From positions 23,300 through 87,299 of the forward strand of contig CAZJYZ010000007.1 in NCBI GenBank assembly GCA_964550345.1: 64,000 nt of DNA, read 5' to 3'. The notes beneath the pieces are model-generated. The model did not search any database. It was not told the DNA's origin and worked only from the letters and a program-made list of their open reading frames with translations. This document shows positions 15,758 to 23,598 of the stretch, piece by piece; position 1 is the first letter of the stretch, and the number at the start of each line of letters is the position of its first letter. A program made the position numbers and the translations under genes. The stretch comes from JAAEUB01 sp964550345. Lineage in GTDB: Bacteria; Pseudomonadota; Alphaproteobacteria; Rhodobacterales; Rhodobacteraceae.

Positions 15758-16303
15758 ATAGCCCGCAGACCACACAACGCCCCGCCGGTGCGTGAAACAG
15801 GCCCCCGCGTTAATGAACGCATCACGGCCCCCGAAATCCGGCTTATTGGAGCAGATGGTGAAAATGTTGGCGTGGTTACCCCCGCGCGTGGCATGGATCT
15901 GGCAGAAGAGGCCGGACTGGATATGGTCGAAATCTCGCCCAATGCCAAACCTCCTGTTTGCAAAATCATGGATTTCGGTAAATTCAAATACGAACAGCAA
16001 AAACGCGAAAGCGAAGCCCGTAAGAAGCAAAAGATCATTGAGGTGAAAGAGGTCAAATTTCGACCCAATACCGATGTGCATGACTACGATGTGAAAATGC
16101 GCAATGTGGTCAAGTTCCTGGGCAATGGCGACAAGGTCAAGGTAACTTTGCGTTTTCGTGGCCGGGAAATGGCACACCAGAATCTGGGGCGCGAGCTGCT
16201 TGAACGCGTTGCCGAAGACACAAAAGATATTGGTAAGGTCGAAAGCATGCCCAAGATGGAAGGCCGCCAGATGATCATGATGATCGGACCGCTGCCAAAA
16301 TAG
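15758..16303 (+). CDS. infC: Translation initiation factor IF-3, AUA start codon
   Basis: Binds the 30S subunit, prevents 50S joining and checks the start codon. The protein shows the N-domain VNERITAPEIRLIGADGENVG region and the C-domain KVKVTLRFRGREMAHQ and MIMMIGPLPK. A GTG start at 15788 would remove conserved N-terminal residues; extending the frame to ATA at 15758 restores the family's usual beginning (ARRPHNAPP then RETGPRV) and puts AAGGAA (15745-15750) 7 bases upstream. Non-standard start codons (AUU in E. coli) are a known autoregulatory device of infC, since IF-3 rejects them. Product 181 residues. Confidence 0.93.
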   Translation: MARRPHNAPPVRETGPRVNERITAPEIRLIGADGENVGVVTPARGMDLAEEAGLDMVEISPNAKPPVCKIMDFGKFKYEQQKRESEARKKQKIIEVKEVKFRPNTDVHDYDVKMRNVVKFLGNGDKVKVTLRFRGREMAHQNLGRELLERVAEDTKDIGKVESMPKMEGRQMIMMIGPLPK

Positions 16304-16335
16304 GTTTTTCGAAAGCCCGCCAGACATAAGAATTC

Positions 16336-16361
16336 AGCCCCGCCTCCTGCGGGGCTTTTTC
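16336..16361 (+). terminator. Rho-independent terminator after infC
   Basis: AGCCCCGC (16336-16343) and GCGGGGCT (16349-16356) form an 8-bp stem with a 5-nt loop followed by TTTT. It lies between the convergent infC and a membrane protein gene. Confidence 0.9.
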
Positions 16362-16363
16362 GT

Positions 16364-16756
16364 TCAGGCCACTTTGCGATCACCCCTTAGCCATTTGATT
16401 GTATCCGGGACATCAAACGCCAGTGAAATCACATCTGCGACCAACAGCACCCACAGATAGGTACGGTATCCCGCAGGCCCTTCCTGCCCATTTGTTATCA
16501 ACCAGATAAGCAACAGGACCAGAATTGGCCACAACACCAGATGCGGAATGGCCATACGTTTGGAAAGCCCCCTCTCGGCCGCCATGATCGCTGCATTTGG
16601 AATTAACGCCCCGATCGACAAAACCGCAATCCATGGCCCGAATGGTGCATTCCAAAACCACAGCGAGGCCATGTTGACCGGGGCAAGGAATAAACCCACC
16701 CAGATCTGCACCCACACTGGCAAGCGGCGAAAACTTTTCCAGATATCAATGACCAT
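16364..16756 (-). CDS. Hypothetical multi-pass membrane protein (130 aa)
   Basis: About four hydrophobic segments (VWVQIWVGLFLAPVNMASLW, FGPWIAVLSIGALIPNAAIM, LVLWPILVLLLIWLI, YLWVLLVADVISLAF) with a basic C-terminus (IKWLRGDRKVA). The start at ATG 16756 is preferred because AGGGAG lies 8 bases upstream; a GTG three codons earlier touches that signal. I do not recognise a family with certainty; similar small proteins are annotated as hypothetical in Rhodobacterales. It is convergent with infC. Confidence 0.75.
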   Translation of the reverse strand: MVIDIWKSFRRLPVWVQIWVGLFLAPVNMASLWFWNAPFGPWIAVLSIGALIPNAAIMAAERGLSKRMAIPHLVLWPILVLLLIWLITNGQEGPAGYRTYLWVLLVADVISLAFDVPDTIKWLRGDRKVA

Positions 16757-16790
16757 CAGCGTCACTCCCTATGCCTGACCATTGAAACGC

Positions 16791-16821
16791 AAAAGCCACC
16801 CCGGCAACATTCCGGGGTGGC
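16791..16821 (-). terminator. Terminator of the minus-strand secreted protein gene
   Basis: GCCACCCCGG and CCGGGGTGGC form a perfect 10-bp stem around CAACATT. On the minus strand it is followed by TTTTGCG, so it fits the gene at 16909-17346. Confidence 0.8.
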
Positions 16822-16908
16822 ACAATTTTGTTCACGACTATGTCAGGCGACGCTTGGGGGTCGCCCTTTCGGTGACATGCCATCAGGGCGTTTCAGGCGC
16901 CCTTTTGC

Positions 16909-17346
16909 CTATCTGTTCCAGTAAATCTCAATCTGATCGGCGGTGAAAATGCGTTCATCCTCAGTGGTTTCCCCATGCACGACCAGCGAGGCCGAGGTGC
17001 CGCTGTCTCCATCGCACAGGATTACGGCATCCTGATCTCCGGGTGTCAGGTCATAACCGTAAACGGTCCAGCTTGCCGCTGCCGTATGCCCTCCGCCATA
17101 ATTGAAGATATACGAGCTTATGGCCGTTTTGGCCCGCGACAGGCATTCTTTCTTCGTGTTTGTGCCACCAAGATCATAGACAGACCAGCCTTCCGCCATG
17201 ACAGGTGCGGCAAATATTGTTACGGCAAGCGCGCCTAAAAATCCACAGCCAACGCTTTTTCTGACCCGGCGCGGAAGCCCAGTTAGTTGGCCCAAACTAT
17301 CACGACGTTTTTTCCCAATTTTCATAGCTTTCTCGATCTGTGCCAT
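16909..17346 (-). CDS. Probable secreted protein of unknown function (145 aa)
   Basis: A long basic N-terminus (MAQIEKAMKIGKKRRD, then RRVRKS) precedes a hydrophobic stretch GCGFLGALAVTIFAAPVMA|EGW (about residues 33-52) that looks like a signal sequence with a cleavage site; the true start may be further in. The mature region has two cysteines (KKECLSRA and ILCDGDSG), so possibly one disulfide. GAGGGG precedes the ATG. I know no function. It is followed by its own terminator and lies downstream of xdhC on the same strand. Confidence 0.65.
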   Translation of the reverse strand: MAQIEKAMKIGKKRRDSLGQLTGLPRRVRKSVGCGFLGALAVTIFAAPVMAEGWSVYDLGGTNTKKECLSRAKTAISSYIFNYGGGHTAAASWTVYGYDLTPGDQDAVILCDGDSGTSASLVVHGETTEDERIFTADQIEIYWNR

Positions 17347-17498
17347 TTTCCCCTCCCATATGTCTCAGTTAATATTCTGACTAAAACACAGCTCCCGGTT
17401 TTTGAGAATAGGGAACTTCACATTCGCGGCCCGCCAGAACCGGACGCAGTTACGCGCTCCAGTAGTTTGACTAACGCCCGGGTACGGCTATCCCGGCA

Positions 17499-18467
17499 TC
17501 AGCCGCGCCGTAATCTTTCGGTCATTTCTGCCAGCACCGACAAAGCAATCTCTGCCGGGCCGCGTGACCCAATATCCAGACCCACCGGCGCATGTATACG
17601 GGAAATATCCTCTGGCGTGAACGCGGCCGCCTCCAGCCGCGCCACCCTTTTGGCATGGGTGCGTTTTGAGCCAAGGCAACCGAGATAAAACACCTTGCTG
17701 CACAAGGCAGTGGCAATGGCCGGATCGTCAATCTTGGGGTCATGGCTGAGGGTTACAACGGCGCTGCGCGCATCCAGCCCAAAGCTTCTGAGCACCTCGT
17801 CCGGGTAATCTTCATATATCTGGATATTGCCAAAGCGTTCGGCGGTGGCAAAAGTGCCGCGTGGGTCAATCAGGGTGACGTCATAGCCTAAAAGCTGCGC
17901 CATCGGGATCAAAGCCTGCGCAATATGAACCGCCCCGACGACTATCAGCCGCAAGGGTGGGTTGTGGATGGCGACGAATGTGACATCATCTTCTGCAAAG
18001 CCCGACCGGTCCGCACGGAACATCTCGGGAAATCCATCAGCACCCTGCAATCGGCGCGCCCAGGTTTCTGTATCGACCACATAGGCCAGCGGCACCCGCA
18101 TGGCACGCGCCTTGACCAGACCTGTCAGCATATCTTCGGGGAAAGCAGCGCCCACTGGCTCAACCAATATCCGTATAACCCCACCGCATGCCAGCCCGAC
18201 GGCAAAGGCTTCGTCGTCAGAAACCCCGTATTTTAACAGCCGGGGGTGCCCATCCTCCAGCGCCTCCTGCGCCTCGGTGATCACCGCGCCCTCAACGCAG
18301 CCACCGGATACTGACCCGGCAATTTCACCCTTGGCGCTGATCACCAACTGGCTGCCCACCGGACGTGGTGCCGAGCCCCAGGTCTGCACCACTGTCGCCA
18401 AAACCGCCCCGCGCCCAGCCTTGTGCCAGGCAAGGGCGGTTTCGGGAATGTTTTCAATACTATTCAT
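17499..18467 (-). CDS. xdhC: XdhC/CoxF family protein (molybdoenzyme maturation)
   Basis: Members bind or sulfurate the molybdenum cofactor for insertion into xanthine dehydrogenase-type enzymes. The N-terminal XdhC domain shows GSAPRPVGSQLVIS and GSVSGGCVEGAV (cysteine Cys in GGCVEG); the C-terminal Rossmann domain shows LIVVGAVHIAQAL and LGCLGSKRTHAKR. The start is uncertain: ATG 18467 is used, and an in-frame GTG at 18488 adds 7 residues. No molybdoenzyme structural gene is in the window; PuuD at 58680 would act after xanthine dehydrogenase in purine breakdown, a loose link only. Confidence 0.88.
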   Translation of the reverse strand: MNSIENIPETALAWHKAGRGAVLATVVQTWGSAPRPVGSQLVISAKGEIAGSVSGGCVEGAVITEAQEALEDGHPRLLKYGVSDDEAFAVGLACGGVIRILVEPVGAAFPEDMLTGLVKARAMRVPLAYVVDTETWARRLQGADGFPEMFRADRSGFAEDDVTFVAIHNPPLRLIVVGAVHIAQALIPMAQLLGYDVTLIDPRGTFATAERFGNIQIYEDYPDEVLRSFGLDARSAVVTLSHDPKIDDPAIATALCSKVFYLGCLGSKRTHAKRVARLEAAAFTPEDISRIHAPVGLDIGSRGPAEIALSVLAEMTERLRRG

Positions 18468-18488
18468 GTCCGCAAACTGGCGCAGCAC

Positions 18489-18792
18489 GCCACTGGTTGC
18501 AAGGGAGCATTAAATATCCGCCCCCAACCCGGACCTTTAAGAAATTTGAATTATTTCGTAGCGTCATTCAATAAAAATATATGTTTCGTCAGGACAATCT
18601 TTACCGCCAGGCCGCCAGGATCACGATACAGACCTATCAGCAACAATTGATTGTCTCGACTTAGGCAATTGTTGACCTAAATGACACAAACTGGCACATA
18701 TATCGGTAACAATCACGCGGTAGCTCGGGCAAACCGGCACCAAATACAGGCGGTACAATGGTAGCAAACGATATCAGATCGGGGGCGGTGTA
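18489..18792. other. Intergenic region of about 300 bases before the glycosyltransferase cluster
   Basis: Separates divergent xdhC and the plus-strand cluster. Apart from the inverted repeat at 18641-18674 I see no gene or RNA in it. Confidence 0.6.
18641..18674. promoter_or_regulatory. Inverted repeat CAACAATTG...CAATTGTTG, candidate operator
   Basis: CAACAATTG (18641-18649) and CAATTGTTG (18666-18674) are exact reverse complements spaced 16 bases apart. A second dyad, TTAGG (18661-18665) with CCTAA (18676-18680), overlaps it. The element lies 119-152 bases before the first glycosyltransferase. Confidence 0.45.
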
Positions 18793-19827
18793 ATGCGTAT
18801 CACCGCGGTTACCTGTGTCAAAAACGAAGGCCCCTTCCTGATTGAATGGATCGCTTACAACCGCCTGATCGGTGTCACCGATTTTTTGTTTTATTCCAAC
18901 GACTGCACCGATGGCACCGACACGCTACTGGACGCGCTGGCGGACCGGGGTATCGTCAAACACCTGCCCAACCCGGCCGAGGGGCGCGCCTATCAGATGG
19001 AGGCCCTGAAGGATGCGCGCAAACACAAGATCGTGCGCAAAGCGGATTGGGTCTGGGTCTCGGACGTTGACGAATTTCTAAACATCCATGTAGGCGGCGG
19101 AAGTATTGGCGAGTTGATCGCGGCTTGTGGGAACCCGCATGCCATTTCCGTCACCTTCCAATTCTTTGCCAATGACGGCATTGAGGCGTTTCGTGATAAC
19201 CCCGTCATCAGCCAGTTCACCCGCACCCACAATCCGGACATCTGGACCGACCAGACGGCGATAGAGGTCAAGACCTTGTTTCGAAGGGACTTTCCACTTT
19301 CCTATATCGGTGCCCACCGACCCTTCATCAAAAAGGACTTGGCTAAAGAAGCCCGCCCATACTGGACCGACGGAGCCGGGCGAGAAGTACAGTGGAAATT
19401 TCGCGCCGCCGCCAACAAGAACCGAATGCGCAAGTTCCCAGCCCGTGGCGCCCGTGAATTTGCCACGCTGAACCATTATGCCCTGCGCTCGCTCGACAGC
19501 TACATTGTCAAGAATGACCGCGGGGATGTGAACCGCGAGCAACGCGCCTTTGACGACAGTTACTGGCGCGAACGCAATGATGGCGGCTGGCAGGAAAGCT
19601 CGATCAAACGCCATCTTACGGGGCTGAAAAAGGAAATAAAGGCGCTGACATCCGACCCGGAAACCGCCCGCCTGCACAAAGAATGCGTGGCAAAGCACCG
19701 GGAAAAAATAAACGAGCTTATGGCGCAGGAAGAATACCAAGCCATGCGCGCCCAACTTCTGGCAACCACNNNNNNNNNNATCGGCCCGGCAGAACAAAAG
19801 CTGCTGGATGAGGTAGGGCTGGCATGA
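18793..19827 (+). CDS. Glycosyltransferase family 2-like protein (DxD type), interrupted by assembly gap
   Basis: Predicted cytoplasmic or membrane-associated glycosyltransferase of the Glyco_tranf_2_4 group. It opens with ITAVTCVKNEGPFLIEWI (nucleotide-binding strand and helix), has DCTDGTDTLLDAL at about 37, and the metal-binding SDVDEFLNIHVGGG near 93-106. A late LNHYALRSLDSYIVKNDRG motif is shared with the two other glycosyltransferases here. Ten N at 19770-19779 lie in the C-terminal part; the frame continues through them, but the real gap length is unknown. Its stop overlaps the next start (ATGA). Donor and acceptor sugars unknown. Confidence 0.85.
   Translation: MRITAVTCVKNEGPFLIEWIAYNRLIGVTDFLFYSNDCTDGTDTLLDALADRGIVKHLPNPAEGRAYQMEALKDARKHKIVRKADWVWVSDVDEFLNIHVGGGSIGELIAACGNPHAISVTFQFFANDGIEAFRDNPVISQFTRTHNPDIWTDQTAIEVKTLFRRDFPLSYIGAHRPFIKKDLAKEARPYWTDGAGREVQWKFRAAANKNRMRKFPARGAREFATLNHYALRSLDSYIVKNDRGDVNREQRAFDDSYWRERNDGGWQESSIKRHLTGLKKEIKALTSDPETARLHKECVAKHREKINELMAQEEYQAMRAQLLATXXXXIGPAEQKLLDEVGLA
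19770..19779. other. Assembly gap (10 N)
   Basis: Ten undetermined bases inside the 3' part of the glycosyltransferase gene. A round number of N usually marks a scaffold join of unknown length, so the codons around it should not be trusted. Confidence 0.98.
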
Positions 19828-20480
19828 ATGCACGATTACGGGTGATCAATCTGGGCCTGCCCAAATCCGGCACCACCTCGCTTGGCAAAGCTCTGGGCGA
19901 AGCGGGGCTGCGCGTGGCTGACTGGCGCATCCGGGCCGGACAAAGCGATGGTGATCGCCTGAAACGCGCCTTTGTCGGCAAGCTGATGTATCGCGGATAT
20001 TTTGAAACCGGCGACCCGCTGGCCATGATGGATGAATTTGATGCCTTCACGGAAATAGACATTGTCCGCGACGGGCTGAACTTGTGGCCGCAGACCGATT
20101 GGGGGCTGCTTTCCGCCATTCGCACCCACCATAAAGGGGCAAAGTTCATCCTGACCATGCGTGACCCGGCAGCGATGTCCGACAGTATGGGGCGCTGGTC
20201 CAATCTGGGGCGCACAAGGCTGCCAAATTCGTCCATTCCCGGCCTGCCGGAAGGCTGGGGCAAAGCCGACCGCGACCGCATCCGCTGGATCGAAGGGCAC
20301 ACTGCGTTTTGTCGACAAGTCTTTGGCAACGCTTCGGATTTTCTGGCGTATGACATCGAGGACCCTGATGCGCTGGCCAAGGTCTCGGACTTTATTGGCC
20401 GCGACCTGCCCTGGTGGGGTGTTGCCAACGCCAATGAGAACCGCCCCGCCGCTGCGGGTAAGGAAAGTGTTACCCCGTGA
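19824..20480 (+). CDS. Sulfotransferase family protein (218 aa)
   Basis: P-loop-like fold that would transfer sulfate from PAPS. The 5'-phosphosulfate loop INLGLPKSGTTSLGKAL (residues 8-24) is intact, and RDPAAMSDSMGRW resembles the 3'-phosphate-binding strand and helix. At 218 residues it is a compact member. The start overlaps the glycosyltransferase stop, and its own stop overlaps the next start as GTGA, so the three genes are translationally coupled. A sulfated glycan or glycoconjugate is the natural guess for its acceptor, but this is inference from neighbours. Confidence 0.85.
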   Translation: MNARLRVINLGLPKSGTTSLGKALGEAGLRVADWRIRAGQSDGDRLKRAFVGKLMYRGYFETGDPLAMMDEFDAFTEIDIVRDGLNLWPQTDWGLLSAIRTHHKGAKFILTMRDPAAMSDSMGRWSNLGRTRLPNSSIPGLPEGWGKADRDRIRWIEGHTAFCRQVFGNASDFLAYDIEDPDALAKVSDFIGRDLPWWGVANANENRPAAAGKESVTP

Positions 20481-22804
20481 AGATTTACCTGCATATCGGC
20501 ATGAGTGAATGTGGCGCGGACGCCATCCAGAACGTATTGCGTGACAAGCGCGAAAACCTTGCCAAAAAGGGCGTGCTGTTTCCCCGCGCTGCCGGTGGCA
20601 ACAACCACACCCGGCTGTATATGGCCGTCAGTGACCCGGAAGCGGTGGATATCCTGCGTTTTAACCGGGGTTTTGAAACCGGTAAAAAGCAGGAAAACCT
20701 GCGTCATAAACTAGCACAGGATCTTGCATCCGAGGTGGCAAAGCATGACGCCCAAACCCTGATCCTGTCGGCCGAACAGCTTTGCACCCTGCCAACAAAA
20801 ACCGCGCTGGAGCGCCTGCGCGCGCTGCTTTTGCCGCTTTCGGATGATATTCGCATTATCGCCCATGTTGACGAACAGGCCCGCGTCATGGCCCGCCATT
20901 ATGCTGCTGCCCTGCTTTCCGGGCGTACAGCCTCGCTTGAGCGCGAAATCGAACTGGCGAAAGCGGGAGGCTGGCATCAGGGTGCTTTGAGAGGCTGGCA
21001 GGAATACGCCCCCGAAACCCAGGGCTTCCCCGAATTTCAGGCAGCCCCGTTCTGGCTGGATTACACTGGGTTACAAGACGTTTGGGAACAGGTCTTCGGG
21101 GCTGGCAGCGTCAGTTTTCGCGCCTATGATCCGGCAAAATTCAGCGGCCGTGACTTGGCCAATGAGGTGCAGGAAGCGTTTGGTATAGAACATAATATTG
21201 GAAAGACTGAGGGACAGGAGGCGAAAGCAGAGCCCTCTGGCGCCAGCCTGACGCGCATGCGCACCACAAATGAAATTCTGGTGGCGCTTTTGGGCAAAGG
21301 ACGGGTCATTCCCCGCCAGCTGTGGCGCCGTTTGATGAGCGAAATCATGGTCGACGGCGACGCTTTGAAGCCCGGACAGCTGACCGCCATCTCAAAGGCG
21401 TTTGAAAAGGAAAACAAAGCCCTGCTCACGGCGCATCCGGGCCTGACTCCGGCCTGCCTGAAGCGTGAGCGCGCCCTAAAACCATGGAGCGAGGCGGACC
21501 CGACCCGCGGGTTTCGTGCCAGTCAGTTCGTGGCAGCGGTATTGCCACGCATCAACAACGCCACCCGCAACGCGCGGCAGGAAAGTGCCGCCCATGCCCC
21601 GAACTCGACGCAAAACGGGTTGAGTGCGACGGCAGAGAAACTGATGAACCAGCGAGCGCGTGAGAACTTCTTGGAGCTGCGCGGCGGCCGCTTTGCCCCC
21701 CATAACCGCATGGGCCGCGTGAACGAGGCTGAACTGGCCGCTCCTTACACACAGATAACTCCTCGCGAGCTGCCCAAGGGTAATTCCGGCAAGGTGATCG
21801 TTGGGTGTATGAAGGACGAAGCGCCGTATATTCTTGAATGGGTCGCCTATCACCGCGCCATGGGGATCGACAATTTCATCATCTATACCAACGGCTGCAC
21901 CGACGGCACCGACGAAATTCTGGGCAGGTTGCAGGATATGGGCATCCTCCAGCACCGTGACAACAACGAATGGAAAGGCAACTCGCCGCAACAACACGCG
22001 CTGAACCAGTCGCTGAAAGAAACACTAATCAAAAACGCCGAATGGGTCATCCATATCGACGTTGATGAGTTCATCAATGTACGTATCGGCAACGGCACGC
22101 TGGATGACTTTCTGGCCCGCGTACCGGACGCCACCAATGTTGCCATGACATGGCGCCTGTTTGGCCATAACGGCGTCACCCGTCTGAACGAGGATCTGGT
22201 AATTGACCAGTTTGACCATGCCGCCCCTAAATATTGTCCCAAGCCGCACACGGTCTGGGGGTTCAAGACGATGGTCAAAAACATCGGCGCTTACGAAAAA
22301 CTGTCTTGCCACCGGCCAAACAAGCTGAAAGACGGCAAACGCGACAAGGTCGCCTGGGTAAACGGCTCAGGCCAACAGATGGGCGAGGATGTCAAAGACA
22401 AAGGCTGGCGCAGCAGCCTGAAAACCGTCGGCTATGACCTTGTTCAGTTGAACCATTACGCCCTGCGTTCGGCCGAAAGCTACCTGATCAAGCGTCAGCG
22501 CGGGCGTGCGTTGCACGTCGATCGCTCAATCGGCATCAATTATTGGGTGCGCATGGATTGGTCGGGCAATCCCGACATTACCATCAAACGCAATATCCCG
22601 CGATTACAGGCCGAACTTGCCCAGCTGCGCCAGGACCCGAAACTGGTGGCGCTGCACGAGGCGGGGCTGGACTGGCACCGGGCGAAGGCCGCGGAATTGC
22701 ACGAAAACCCGGAATTTGAAGACCTCTACAATCAGGCGCTGGAAACCAATCTGACGGAGATGGAACGCGTCGCCTATGCGCTGGCTCTGGACATGGAAAG
22801 CTAG
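20477..22804 (+). CDS. Two-module protein: degenerate sulfotransferase-like domain fused to DxD glycosyltransferase (775 aa)
   Basis: GTG start overlapping the previous stop. The N-terminal about 245 residues follow the sulfotransferase plan (KIYLHIGMSECGADAIQNVL, then LILSAEQL, RIIAHVDEQARVMARHYAA and VSFRAYDPAKF), but the PAPS loop that normally reads K-T-G-T is SECGAD, so catalysis is doubtful. A linker of about 190 residues follows. The C-terminal about 340 residues are a glycosyltransferase with VIVGCMKDEAPYILEWVAYH, GCTDGTDEIL, the metal motif HIDVDEFINVRIGNG and LNHYALRSAESYLIKRQRGR. It may couple recognition of a (sulfated) acceptor to glycosylation. Confidence 0.82.
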   Translation: MKIYLHIGMSECGADAIQNVLRDKRENLAKKGVLFPRAAGGNNHTRLYMAVSDPEAVDILRFNRGFETGKKQENLRHKLAQDLASEVAKHDAQTLILSAEQLCTLPTKTALERLRALLLPLSDDIRIIAHVDEQARVMARHYAAALLSGRTASLEREIELAKAGGWHQGALRGWQEYAPETQGFPEFQAAPFWLDYTGLQDVWEQVFGAGSVSFRAYDPAKFSGRDLANEVQEAFGIEHNIGKTEGQEAKAEPSGASLTRMRTTNEILVALLGKGRVIPRQLWRRLMSEIMVDGDALKPGQLTAISKAFEKENKALLTAHPGLTPACLKRERALKPWSEADPTRGFRASQFVAAVLPRINNATRNARQESAAHAPNSTQNGLSATAEKLMNQRARENFLELRGGRFAPHNRMGRVNEAELAAPYTQITPRELPKGNSGKVIVGCMKDEAPYILEWVAYHRAMGIDNFIIYTNGCTDGTDEILGRLQDMGILQHRDNNEWKGNSPQQHALNQSLKETLIKNAEWVIHIDVDEFINVRIGNGTLDDFLARVPDATNVAMTWRLFGHNGVTRLNEDLVIDQFDHAAPKYCPKPHTVWGFKTMVKNIGAYEKLSCHRPNKLKDGKRDKVAWVNGSGQQMGEDVKDKGWRSSLKTVGYDLVQLNHYALRSAESYLIKRQRGRALHVDRSIGINYWVRMDWSGNPDITIKRNIPRLQAELAQLRQDPKLVALHEAGLDWHRAKAAELHENPEFEDLYNQALETNLTEMERVAYALALDMES

Positions 22805-22858
22805 CATATACAGGCCCTTATCATCCGTTACGGGGGCACAGGAGAAAGAAGAAAGGAC

Positions 22859-23596
22859 ATGGCAGTGAAAGACAACGTCGACCAGGCCGCTTTTCAGATT
22901 GAACGCCCTGAAGGCGGGCCTGAATTCATTCAATCACGCGGTATGCGTTTTCCCTATGACGCGCGTATCATCACCCCAAGACGCCGCAGGCTGTTACGTC
23001 AGGGAAAATATGAAGAGCGCGAAGTGGAAGCCGTCAAATCCATGGTTCGCCCCGAGGATGTGGTGATCGAGCTTGGGGCCGGCATGGGCTATATGTCCAC
23101 TTTCATGGCTAAAAACCGCAAAGTTTCGAAAGTACATGCGTTTGAGGCAAATTCCGCCCTGATCCCCTATATCCATCTGGTCCATGAGGCCAATGGGGTT
23201 GAGAATGTCGAGGTACACAATGCATTGCTAGGCCCGCGTAAAGGCAGGGCGCGCTTTTATGTGCGAGAAAATTTCCTTGCCTCGTCGATGGAAAAAGACC
23301 CGAAAGGTGCCACCAGCCCGGTGGAACGTATTGAATACGTGGAAACCCGCAATATACGCACCACATTCAAGGACATAAAACCCAGCTTTCTGGTTTGCGA
23401 CATCGAGGGCGCCGAGGCGCATCTGTTGCCAATGGCTGACCTTTCCTGCCTGCGCGGCGCGGTGATTGAACTACACCCGCAATGGATCGGTCAGGCGGGC
23501 GTGCAGGCAGTGTTTGACACAATGCACAAGGCTGGCCTGACCTTTTATCCAAGAACCTCAAACAAAAAGGTCGTAACCTTCCTTAAGGATTGGTGA
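22859..23596 (+). CDS. FkbM-family methyltransferase (245 aa)
   Basis: SAM-dependent O-methyltransferase candidate. Motif I is VVIELGAGMGYMSTFMA (about residues 68-84); the acidic ribose-binding residue is in VHAFEANSALIPY; the FkbM-type late motifs are FLVCDIEGAEAHLLP and VIELHPQWIG. GAAAGGAC precedes the ATG. In FkbM-containing polysaccharide clusters such enzymes methylate sugar hydroxyls. It follows the fused sulfotransferase/glycosyltransferase by 54 bases and precedes another glycosyltransferase by 2 bases, so it belongs to the same transcription unit. Confidence 0.88.
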   Translation: MAVKDNVDQAAFQIERPEGGPEFIQSRGMRFPYDARIITPRRRRLLRQGKYEEREVEAVKSMVRPEDVVIELGAGMGYMSTFMAKNRKVSKVHAFEANSALIPYIHLVHEANGVENVEVHNALLGPRKGRARFYVRENFLASSMEKDPKGATSPVERIEYVETRNIRTTFKDIKPSFLVCDIEGAEAHLLPMADLSCLRGAVIELHPQWIGQAGVQAVFDTMHKAGLTFYPRTSNKKVVTFLKDW

Positions 23597-23598
23597 AC

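Noticed and set aside
14978..16327. A 449-residue minus-strand frame spanning the repeat protein and the antisense of infC
   Set aside because: The part above 15565 is the complement of infC and its promoter; the real gene starts at ATG 15565 before the membrane helix.
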